Both the position numbers and the translations under genes were made by a program. From a virus: a stretch of 64,000 bases of DNA. Of this stretch, positions 8,524-16,281 are shown piece by piece. The notes below the pieces were generated by a model. That model saw only the letters and a program-made list of their open reading frames with translations. It had not been told where the DNA came from and did not search any database. The stretch covers positions 42,654 through 106,653 of the IMG/VR virus record IMGVR_UViG_3300020183_000023; one strand, 5' to 3'. The stretch's first letter is position 1. The number at the start of each line of letters is the position of its first letter.

Positions 8524-9466
8524 GCTTTCTTTCCTTTATATAATCGGAAAAACGTTCTTCAAAACTCTTTGTTTTTGTATTATGTTTTCGTTCACTGGAG
8601 GTTTGTTGATCTTCTGAGATGAATTTAAACTTGACTAATTTTGCTAAATTTTTATAATCTTTTGTTTTCTTAAACGCAATAATATTAAATGATGTATCTT
8701 TGATAACAATTCTGTATTCGTTTTCTGTATCTACCGCAAAATTTTTGATATCTGCAATATCAACTTGACGTGTAATAAATTTAGGCATATTTAGATCAAT
8801 AGCTTTTTCAACGGTGTAATTACCATTATCAATATTAATCAAATAAATTGATTTATTTTCTTCTTCACTAAATCTGTGTTGGCAAGGCGTTCCGGGATAC
8901 CAGACTCTGTCTGCTACTGTGTGTTCGCCATGAATGTGCCCGCTAATAATTTTGCAATTTGGAATATCATCGCCATTTTCGCTTTTAAGACCACCGTCCA
9001 TTAAGCAGCCTTTAAATTCTTGATGCGCAAACAATATATGTGGCTTGCTACTAAGCATGTCAACAGCGGTTTGGAATGATCCAGGAGGGCAATATGGAAT
9101 AAACCCTAAAATCGTATCAGAAACTATTTTTTCCGTTGGCCGATCTACAACTATATAATTTTCTATTTGTTTAAATGGAGTCAAGGCATGAAATCTTGGC
9201 AAAAAAGTTTTACTATCATTCATTTCATGATTACCGAGAATATGAATGATTTTTGTATTTCTGTTTACACACAAAAACTCTGAAAAAATAGTTAGGCAAT
9301 CGTTACGAACAACGTCATGTTCATCAAATACATCGCCAAGCAAAACGACGGATTCTGGATTATATTCTTTAATTTTTTCTGTAATTGTTTTAAGTAGAAG
9401 CTCGGAACGTTTTAGTCTGCGATGAGAAAGATGAATATCACCAATGACTAAATATTTTTGATGCAT
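8483..9466 (-). CDS. sbcD: SbcD/Mre11/gp47-like nuclease
   Basis: A 327-residue calcineurin-like phosphoesterase. Metal-binding motifs appear in order: IGDIHLS near the N-terminus, LLGDVFDEHD, ILGNHEM, ILFAHQE and SGHIHGEHT, the complete Mre11 set. It would be the nuclease partner of the SbcC-like ATPase encoded immediately downstream. A strong AAGGAG site precedes the ATG. It is the first gene of the minus-strand recombination block, and transcription probably begins in the 125-base gap shared with the divergent gene at 9592. Confidence 0.9.
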   Translation of the reverse strand: MHQKYLVIGDIHLSHRRLKRSELLLKTITEKIKEYNPESVVLLGDVFDEHDVVRNDCLTIFSEFLCVNRNTKIIHILGNHEMNDSKTFLPRFHALTPFKQIENYIVVDRPTEKIVSDTILGFIPYCPPGSFQTAVDMLSSKPHILFAHQEFKGCLMDGGLKSENGDDIPNCKIISGHIHGEHTVADRVWYPGTPCQHRFSEEENKSIYLINIDNGNYTVEKAIDLNMPKFITRQVDIADIKNFAVDTENEYRIVIKDTSFNIIAFKKTKDYKNLAKLVKFKFISEDQQTSSERKHNTKTKSFEERFSDYIKERKLEESYQFIFNKLP

Positions 9467-9591
9467 TGCGGCTCCTTTTGTAACTACAGTATCATCTGTA
9501 ATCGCAAATTGAACACAAGACTAGTTCTATTTCCTTTTCATACTCATTTGTTTTGTTTTATATAAGTATTGCGGTTGTTTGTGGAGACAAT

Positions 9592-11514
9592 ATGAGTCGC
9601 GCTCAAAATGTTTATTTTCCCTTCTTTGTTCGCAGAAAATGGGAAAAAGATAATCAAATCATTCCGTATTTAAAAATATCTAGTCTATTGCTAGACAAAG
9701 AAAAAAATAAAGAGAAAAAATATTTAGTTTTTTATAATCGTAAAAATCTAGAAAAAATTAAACAAATCAAGGCAAATAGATATATTCCGTTTGTCGAACC
9801 TACTAATGATTATTCTTTACAAACTACGTTTGTGATTGATTTTGATATCAAGCAAGATTTACCAGAAATTAATGCAAAGATTTTAAACGGATTTAGTACA
9901 TTACATTCAATTTTAAATGGAAAATGTCTTTTAGTAAGAAGCGCAAGTGGAACCGGTTGGCATATTATTTTTGTGGCTAACGGAAATATAGAACCCAAAA
10001 ACTATCAACAGCTTCAAAAAGACATCATATCTAATTTATTTGCCGATATTGAAGAATATATTGATTACAACGCATCGTTATCAAAACGTCAAGGATTTTA
10101 CCATTTATCGTATTTTCCAGAATGGATAGAACACGGTTATATTAATATCACAAAAAAAGATCAGGGTAAGAAAAGAAATTTTTGGACAAATAAAATCACA
10201 TTAGATCCATTTGAAATTCATTCTTTACAAGATAATTTAGTTCCATTTAATAAACGAGATTGTTACAGATTAGATTCAGATATTATTAAAACTTTACAAT
10301 TTATCAACCGTGCAAATGAAATAAATAACCAATCAATACAAAACCAATATATTAATAGATTTATTAATCTAATTGGCGAAATATCTGAAAGTAAAAACTT
10401 TCAGCTAAAAAATTTATTGAACAAATATAATTTAGCGTTTGTTCGGGCTAATTATCCAAACGCTGCAAATGTAATAGAAAAAGATATATTATCTATTGCA
10501 AGATATGTTGGATATTATCGTGCAATAGATGAATTCTTATGTGCAAAAAAAACATTCCAAGAATCAAACGATATTCATAAATTTATGCTGTCTTTACGGG
10601 ACATTAATTTTAATAAAAAAGTCAATGAATTTTTTGCTTCTAATGAAAAAGATAAAATCTTATTTTTTGAATCGGAAATTACTTTGTTAAACAATGTTTT
10701 TATTGATTGTTTTGATATTTCATTAGTAAATAATCCCTTTAAAAGTTATGAAATTCTTCATTCATACGTTGAATCTTTTGAAGAAAAGAATCAAATAAAT
10801 TTAATACAATCAATAAAACGATTTATTAAATTTATTTTTGAAATTAAAAATAGCAAAAAGGCAAATTATTTAGAGAGTAATTTTGAAATTAATGAAGATT
10901 TTTCGTTTATGTTTTTAGATGGTTTATTTGCTGAAGATTTTACAAATCTATCAATATCAAAACATAATCAACAGACGTTAAAAAAGATTTGGCGTGAAGA
11001 AAAACAATGGTTATTTGTTGGATTTAAAAACCTTATTGCGGCAATTTACCAACTAAAAGTTGCTCAAAATAGTATTTTTATTGATATTGGTCTGGAAGAT
11101 TTCAAAAAATATTGGAACACCCACGAAAGAAAAGCTATTGCGCTCAGACAACTGATCATGCCAAAACTATCAAAAGACATAAATGAATATAAGCCTCACT
11201 GGAAACGGCGAGGATTTATGATTGATTGGCACACAGTTTCTAATTTTTGTATCAAGAATTTTACATTTACTCCCAAATATCTAGCAGATAAAATGGGCAA
11301 TGGAAATACTTGGTCTGCTATTAGATCTTACGCGAAGCCTTTAGTTGCAAATTACGGATTATATGAAGCTTGCAAAATATTCAACGAGGCTATATGGTTA
11401 TCAGAAGCTAAGAATAAAAAACAGCGAATTAGAGAATTTGCTCTTTTTGCAAGAAAAATTTCAAAACAGTTACAGGAACAGAAATGCAAGTTACAAGCGC
11501 AGACGGCCGTATAG
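9592..11514 (+). CDS. Candidate AEP-type primase-polymerase
   Basis: I use the ATG at 9592 (640 residues) because GGAG lies at the right distance; the longer start at 9553 has no ribosome site. The N-terminal third has features of archaeo-eukaryotic primases: TTFVIDFDI (motif I, hhhDhD), SGTGWHIIF (motif II, sxH) and IDYNASLSKRQG (possible motif III). The remainder is a long helical region with no motif I recognise; its end contains a possible DNA-binding segment. If correct, it could prime replication or extend primers. It is divergent from sbcD and leads into the methylase-like and GroEL genes. A DnaG-like primase also exists at 25523. Alternative: a replication initiator of unknown type. 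Confidence 0.42.
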   Translation: MSRAQNVYFPFFVRRKWEKDNQIIPYLKISSLLLDKEKNKEKKYLVFYNRKNLEKIKQIKANRYIPFVEPTNDYSLQTTFVIDFDIKQDLPEINAKILNGFSTLHSILNGKCLLVRSASGTGWHIIFVANGNIEPKNYQQLQKDIISNLFADIEEYIDYNASLSKRQGFYHLSYFPEWIEHGYINITKKDQGKKRNFWTNKITLDPFEIHSLQDNLVPFNKRDCYRLDSDIIKTLQFINRANEINNQSIQNQYINRFINLIGEISESKNFQLKNLLNKYNLAFVRANYPNAANVIEKDILSIARYVGYYRAIDEFLCAKKTFQESNDIHKFMLSLRDINFNKKVNEFFASNEKDKILFFESEITLLNNVFIDCFDISLVNNPFKSYEILHSYVESFEEKNQINLIQSIKRFIKFIFEIKNSKKANYLESNFEINEDFSFMFLDGLFAEDFTNLSISKHNQQTLKKIWREEKQWLFVGFKNLIAAIYQLKVAQNSIFIDIGLEDFKKYWNTHERKAIALRQLIMPKLSKDINEYKPHWKRRGFMIDWHTVSNFCIKNFTFTPKYLADKMGNGNTWSAIRSYAKPLVANYGLYEACKIFNEAIWLSEAKNKKQRIREFALFARKISKQLQEQKCKLQAQTAV

Positions 11515-12182
11515 TTGTAATGATTACTGATGATATTTACAATAAAAGTATTTATCCTCAATGTGATTTTAGTATTATCGAATTGCCTATTGAGGCAAAA
11601 GACGCTAAAAAGATGTATCAGCAATTATTCAAAACTCAAAAAAACAATCATATTTCGTTACAATTTAGTCGTTTGCCTAAAAAACTTAGGCTAAAGGCTA
11701 TGAGTAACGCTTTTATTGGTGACGAAGTCGGATTTAAATTTTATGATTATGTGACTATTGTTTCGCAACAGCCCTGCAGACAACCGCCTAATCATCTTTC
11801 TCCTCTTGGCGAAACGGTAATTTTATTTACTAAAAACGAAGAACCAAATGTAAAAACTACTAATTGGTTTAATACAGAAGTGGGAGATTGTACAAATGTT
11901 TGGGATGTAACACTGCAACCAAAAGAAGGGGTCGGGCAAACAGTTTCTAAAAAATTTGCATGGGAGATTGGATATCTTTTAGCAAATTTAGCTAGTCCAT
12001 TAATTTGTAGAAAATTTCTTGTTTTAGGTCTTCCTGAATTGTCAATGGCAAAATTTGCATTAAATTCAAATTTGCAAATGTATGCGATTACATCAGATGA
12101 ATTTACCGCAAATAAAGTTATTAAAGAATACGATAAATCGCTAAAAGACGAGGTTAGTAATAAAACATGGCAAAAGAAATAA
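11484..12182 (+). CDS. Degenerate beta-type DNA methyltransferase-like protein
   Basis: This 232-residue protein follows the order of small N4/N6 amino-methyltransferases, but the key motifs are changed. The DPPY position reads IIELPI. A segment FKFYDYVTIVSQQPCRQPP leading into ETVILFTK matches the family's conserved K-x-N-P and E-x-x-x-x-F-x-K region. NVWDV follows, and the DPFxGSGTT region reads LVLGLPELSMAKFAL. It therefore looks like a methyltransferase fold without catalytic or SAM-binding residues. It overlaps the primase-like gene by 31 bases and groEL by 16. It may bind DNA or another protein. The similarity is by eye, so moderate confidence. Confidence 0.4.
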   Translation: MQVTSADGRIVVMITDDIYNKSIYPQCDFSIIELPIEAKDAKKMYQQLFKTQKNNHISLQFSRLPKKLRLKAMSNAFIGDEVGFKFYDYVTIVSQQPCRQPPNHLSPLGETVILFTKNEEPNVKTTNWFNTEVGDCTNVWDVTLQPKEGVGQTVSKKFAWEIGYLLANLASPLICRKFLVLGLPELSMAKFALNSNLQMYAITSDEFTANKVIKEYDKSLKDEVSNKTWQKK

Positions 12183-13774
12183 AGTACGGACAAGAGGCCA
12201 GAGCAAAGGCTGTAAAGGCTTTAGAAGAAATTGCTGCAATTGTAGGAAGTACTCTTGGGCCAGGCGGAAAAACTGTTCTGTTAAGTCGGCGTAATTCTGC
12301 TGATGAAATTTCTGTTAGTCACACAAAAGATGGTTTTAATGTTTTGAATGGCCTTCGATATACCGACCCTGTTTTTGATGCTGTCCATAAACTTTGTTTA
12401 CAGGCCAGTGCAAATTCTGTGGTCTCTGCTGGAGATGGTACCACATCAACCATTGTTATGGCCGCTGCGTTTGCAAATGCATTGGTCAATAGTGGAAATA
12501 ATCCGCAGGCAGCGGCCAGAAAATTTCGTAAAGAAATACAAAGAGCTATTGAGGCAATTAAGCAAGAGTGTATTTCTGGTGAAGAGGCTATTTATAAAGT
12601 TGCTCTTACTAGTAGTAACGGAGATGAAGAACTTACCTCCTATGTACTAGAAGCAATTCAACAAAGCTCTGCTTACGGAACTGTAATTGTTGAAAAAAAT
12701 CCAATGTCTAGAGAACCATTTAAAATTGATAAAGAATATGGATACCAAGCGGGTACTGGATATAGTTATTACCTACCATTTGCTCAAAGCATTCGACCAA
12801 ATTTAGCAAATAACGCTGAATTTACTATGAAACAATGTTTTGTAATGCCATATAATGGCGATTTAATGATGATGTCACAAGTAAAGCCAATGCTAGAAAC
12901 ATTAGCTCGTAATCATCAGCAATGGAATTTATTGATTGTATGCCATCAAGTAGCAGAAGATTTAGCTGCAAACTTAGCGTATTTTAATCGCCAGAATCCA
13001 CAAGTAAAAGTGTTTGTGGTTCGCACAACACCATCGGCAGAACTAAATGGGCAGGTTCAGCAATTAAATGACATTGCCGCATATACTGGCGCTAAAGTTA
13101 TGGATGGTGGTAGTTTGACGCACATTACTATAGAAGACTTTGGCGATTGCAAATCTGCACGTATTGGGTCGCACAAAACATTTTTACTTGGCCGATCAGA
13201 TCGAAATTGGATTATTGAACGTGCAGAACAAAATGAAGAATCTGCAAGATTAGCACCAAGTCAGATGGATAGAGATATCATTAATTCACGAAACGCATCA
13301 TTAACAGGTGGCTGCGTGAAGCTAATTATTGGCGGGACGCTATTCAGCGACTTGCAAGAACGTGCCGACAGAGCTGATGATGCGATTAAAGCTTCACAGG
13401 CATGTGGGCGGAGTGGTGCTTTGCCAGGATGTGGTGCTTCATATATGCGGGCAGGACAACTTGGCGAAGTTTCAGAAGAAGTTTTAAAAGCTCTTTCAAG
13501 TATTCATTCGGTAATCATGGAAAATTTCGGTGAGACGCCTATGAAGCAATTTAAAAAATCAGAAACTTATTTTATTACAGAAAATAATATCAAAAAAGTG
13601 AGCAATTTTGTTGATTATGGTGTTGCAGATAGTTTTGAGACAATTAAATCTGTGATTACAAATGCTTTTGAATTAGGATTATTAGTGACTAATCTTGGTG
13701 GATATAGCCTTGAAGCTGATTTAGACCAAATGGAGCAGGCCGCTAGAGCAAAAGAAATTTTAAGAGGCGTATGA
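12167..13774 (+). CDS. groL: GroEL-like chaperonin
   Basis: A 535-residue group I chaperonin subunit. TLGPGGKTVLL (29-39) and GDGTTSTIV (89-97) are the ATP-binding motifs. The catalytic and magnesium Asp equivalents are present in RADDAIKAS (about 402-410) and GVADSFETIK (about 485-494). The usual GVVAGGG hinge reads GALPGCG. There is no C-terminal GGM tail. Phage chaperonins of this kind (for example from phages EL and AR9) fold virion proteins and can work without a GroES; no co-chaperonin gene was recognised here. The gene overlaps the methylase-like gene by 16 bases, implying co-expression. Confidence 0.92.
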   Translation: MAKEIKYGQEARAKAVKALEEIAAIVGSTLGPGGKTVLLSRRNSADEISVSHTKDGFNVLNGLRYTDPVFDAVHKLCLQASANSVVSAGDGTTSTIVMAAAFANALVNSGNNPQAAARKFRKEIQRAIEAIKQECISGEEAIYKVALTSSNGDEELTSYVLEAIQQSSAYGTVIVEKNPMSREPFKIDKEYGYQAGTGYSYYLPFAQSIRPNLANNAEFTMKQCFVMPYNGDLMMMSQVKPMLETLARNHQQWNLLIVCHQVAEDLAANLAYFNRQNPQVKVFVVRTTPSAELNGQVQQLNDIAAYTGAKVMDGGSLTHITIEDFGDCKSARIGSHKTFLLGRSDRNWIIERAEQNEESARLAPSQMDRDIINSRNASLTGGCVKLIIGGTLFSDLQERADRADDAIKASQACGRSGALPGCGASYMRAGQLGEVSEEVLKALSSIHSVIMENFGETPMKQFKKSETYFITENNIKKVSNFVDYGVADSFETIKSVITNAFELGLLVTNLGGYSLEADLDQMEQAARAKEILRGV

Positions 13775-13779
13775 ATTAG

Positions 13780-14031
13780 ATGAAAAAGAAATTTTCTGCA
13801 AAAATTGAATTTTTACTCCCAGATGATTTTGAAGGTTCGTATACTGACGCTCTTAAAGAATATGTAAAATATTTAGAGTTGAATGGAGCGGAGGAAACAA
13901 ACATTCCTCAATTCTTGCCAGAGGATTGGCATTTTGCTTTTGCCCTTGGCCAAGGAAAGAAGTCTTGCCACAGTTATGCTATAGACTTTTTTGGAGTAGA
14001 TGTTCATGATTTAGAAGAATATCTCGATTAA
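13780..14031 (+). CDS. Hypothetical small acidic protein after groEL
   Basis: An 83-residue acidic protein with no recognised domain, five bases after the groEL stop and probably on the same transcript. It is too unlike GroES to be called a co-chaperonin: there is no mobile-loop or beta-barrel signature. Its tight linkage makes it a possible chaperonin-associated factor, but that is context only. Confidence 0.6.
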   Translation: MKKKFSAKIEFLLPDDFEGSYTDALKEYVKYLELNGAEETNIPQFLPEDWHFAFALGQGKKSCHSYAIDFFGVDVHDLEEYLD

Positions 14032-14061
14032 ATATTTTTTATTTTGTTTGTTTTTTTATGA

Positions 14062-14096
14062 TATAATAATCTATCTTTCACAAAAGGAGTGTTTGT
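14062..14096 (+). promoter_or_regulatory. Candidate promoter and leader of tail-fibre gene
   Basis: A TATAAT box (14062-14067) with no clear -35 element is followed by a leader containing CACAAAAGGAGTGTTTGT, which includes a strong ribosome site. A closely similar TATAAT plus AAAAGGAGTGTTT arrangement precedes the gene at 33308, suggesting a shared phage promoter class. Confidence 0.45.
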
Positions 14097-15941
14097 ATGT
14101 CCCAGATTAAGAAAAAGTTTATTAAGAATAATGCTGTCGATGGCGCGAAGCTATTACTTCTTAATGAGCAATCCATCCGTGCCCTTGATGCTAGTGGTAA
14201 TGCTGTTGAGCTTATGAAGCTTGATGCTTCTGGCGATCTCCGTTTGCTAGTCCTTCCAAAATCAGATGCCGATCCTACTTCATCTGAGCATTTGGCTCGT
14301 AAAGGCTATGTTGATGCTGAAGTTGCTGGCGCTTTAAGTTCTGCAAATAGCTATGCCGATGCGCAAATTGCTGCGACAGTAGGTGCTGCACCTGATCTTC
14401 TTAATACTCTCCAAGAACTTGCTTCTGCTCTTGGCGATGATGCTAACTTTGCTTCTACAATCGCTAGCCAAATTTCTGCTCTTGATGGTCGTTTAGACAC
14501 ACTTGAAGGCGACGATAGCGTAGCTGATTCTGTCGAACAAAGAATTTCTGAGCGTTTGAGCCCTTCTGATTCTCGCAGAATGCTTTATGTAGACCTTACT
14601 GCTCCTGGCGGTTGGCATAAACCAACAGAAAGTCTTTCTTATACTCCAGATGGTACTATTTTCAAACCGTTCAATGACATCCAAGCTGCAATTAACCACG
14701 GTTATACGCAATTAGATGACATGGTTTATGGAGCTAGTGACGCAAACCATGACTTCTGTGTTGTTGTTCGCGCTCTTGCTTCTGGTGATGCCACTGGTTC
14801 TGATGTCAGCATGCAAACTGGTAATAATGCAAGACCTTTGAGCATTGTTATTGACCCAAGTGCAATTCGCCAAGCTGCTGGATTAAACGCGCTTTCTTCA
14901 GCTGGCGGCGGTAAAATGACGCTTATGGTTGAAGACGGAAATTTTGGTGCTATCATTCCAATTAAATTGATTGGTACTATCACAATTAGCGGTCAATATA
15001 CAACACGCGTTAAGCTCAAAAATGTGTTTATCGAGGCTCCTGGGTTCACTTCTGCTAACCCTCCTACAGTTGTTACAATTAACGGTACTGCTGGTAGACA
15101 TTATTTTGATAACTGTAACCTCATGGGTAAAGTTGCATTCCAAGGCGCATGGGCTCGTTGGCATGACTTTTATAACTGTGCAACACACGGTTATGTTCTA
15201 AGCGGTACATCTACAGGTTCTGTTTATTCTTACAACACAATTGTAGATGGATCAACATCAGTTGGCACTGGTATTATGGCGTTTAACACGTCTGACCGCA
15301 TCCACTCTGTTTCACACACAGCTGGTATTCTTCTTATGACCAGATGTGCGCTTACAAACTCTGCTGGTGTTGTATCTTCAGCCGCTGCTCCTGGCGCTCT
15401 CTCTTTAAGAGACGTTAACTTTCATAACGGTACTGCTTACTGCGCATTAACTAAATCTGGTTCCGCACCATACATGTTCAGCAATGTCATAAGAAGTGAC
15501 GCGGCTGACGAAGGAATGGTTGGAACAAGACTAGTTCTTGGTGCATCATCTGCAGACTTAAAGTTCGTTTCACAAGATGCGGGTAAATGGAATGCTGGTT
15601 CTAACCCAATTAGCGTTAGATCTGCACTTGATGAAGTTGCTGGAAAAATCTCCAATTTAAGTCAATCGTTAGATAACCGTTATCCTGTTTCTGGAGTTGC
15701 AGTTTTAACCGCTCAAGATATTGCAAACGGATATCTTGCACTTGGTGCGCCAATGAGCTCAATTGTGCCATCTTCTATTCTTGCATGGGTTGATCGTTTG
15801 GCTATTTTTGAAAATAGTGATTTCGCCTTACTTGATACTGGTACAGATACTCATTTGGTGTTTGACGGAAGTCTCATGCCAGGCGGTGATGAAGCTCTTG
15901 CTGTAGGCGATAGAATTCGTTTTCAGTACTGGGTTGTGTAA
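14097..15941 (+). CDS. Tail fibre / receptor-binding protein 1
   Basis: A 614-residue protein with a short attachment region, then the PDLLNTLQELASALGDD-type segment common in phage tail fibres. A long Ser/Thr/Gly/Asn-rich stretch follows that looks like a parallel beta-helix (repeated N-G-T and hydrophobic strands), then a compact C-terminal domain. Such proteins bind host surface receptors. Its GC content and codon choice are higher than those of neighbouring replication genes, consistent with strong late expression. It has its own promoter-like leader and terminator. A second fibre gene lies convergent downstream. Confidence 0.75.
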   Translation: MSQIKKKFIKNNAVDGAKLLLLNEQSIRALDASGNAVELMKLDASGDLRLLVLPKSDADPTSSEHLARKGYVDAEVAGALSSANSYADAQIAATVGAAPDLLNTLQELASALGDDANFASTIASQISALDGRLDTLEGDDSVADSVEQRISERLSPSDSRRMLYVDLTAPGGWHKPTESLSYTPDGTIFKPFNDIQAAINHGYTQLDDMVYGASDANHDFCVVVRALASGDATGSDVSMQTGNNARPLSIVIDPSAIRQAAGLNALSSAGGGKMTLMVEDGNFGAIIPIKLIGTITISGQYTTRVKLKNVFIEAPGFTSANPPTVVTINGTAGRHYFDNCNLMGKVAFQGAWARWHDFYNCATHGYVLSGTSTGSVYSYNTIVDGSTSVGTGIMAFNTSDRIHSVSHTAGILLMTRCALTNSAGVVSSAAAPGALSLRDVNFHNGTAYCALTKSGSAPYMFSNVIRSDAADEGMVGTRLVLGASSADLKFVSQDAGKWNAGSNPISVRSALDEVAGKISNLSQSLDNRYPVSGVAVLTAQDIANGYLALGAPMSSIVPSSILAWVDRLAIFENSDFALLDTGTDTHLVFDGSLMPGGDEALAVGDRIRFQYWVV

Positions 15942-15962
15942 TTAAAAAATTACATATAAATT

Positions 15963-15997
15963 AAAGAGCCGGTGAAAAACCGGCTCTTTTTTTATTT
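15963..15997 (+). terminator. Strong Rho-independent terminator
   Basis: An 11-bp stem (AAAGAGCCGGT at 15963-15973 with ACCGGCTCTTT at 15979-15989) and a short loop are followed by a run of T. It lies right after the tail-fibre gene and separates it from the convergent fibre gene. Confidence 0.9.
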
Positions 15998-16281
15998 AAT
16001 TATTAAAATATAATTAACTTATCAAGTCAATAGAAAATAAATATTCAGAAATTTGTGTATCTATAAAATTTAAACATTTATTTAATGATTTTGTTTCAAA
16101 CATTGGAGATTTGAATTCATTTTGATTAATTTTATGATTAAAATTCAATTTGTATTTTTTATTTAACTTTCAAAAACAATCATTGATCCAAAAATTGTTT
16201 TAAATTCAATTCTAAAATAACGGAACACCAGTCATTTTAACCCTTCGTGGTTATTATAAGTATAATGCAAATTCCTCAATA
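15998..16281. other. AT-rich intergenic region between two fibre genes
   Basis: About 280 bases of very AT-rich sequence between the two convergent tail-fibre genes. I see no supported gene, tRNA or further strong hairpin. A 29-codon minus-strand frame near 16015-16105 exists but has no ribosome site. Confidence 0.6.

Noticed and set aside
11792-12193. Minus-strand frame of 133 codons opposite the methylase-like gene
   Set aside because: Fully antisense to the coupled plus-strand gene, which has better motifs and neighbours.
13780-14031. GroES-like co-chaperonin next to groEL
   Set aside because: Right size and place, but no mobile-loop or beta-barrel signature; left as hypothetical.
15963-15997. 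Terminator acting for the convergent minus-strand fibre gene
   Set aside because: On the minus strand the stem is followed by only a few T, and the stop of that gene is 280 bases away.
16015-16105. Possible 29-codon minus-strand gene between tail fibres
   Set aside because: No ribosome site and no similarity; the region is better described as non-coding.
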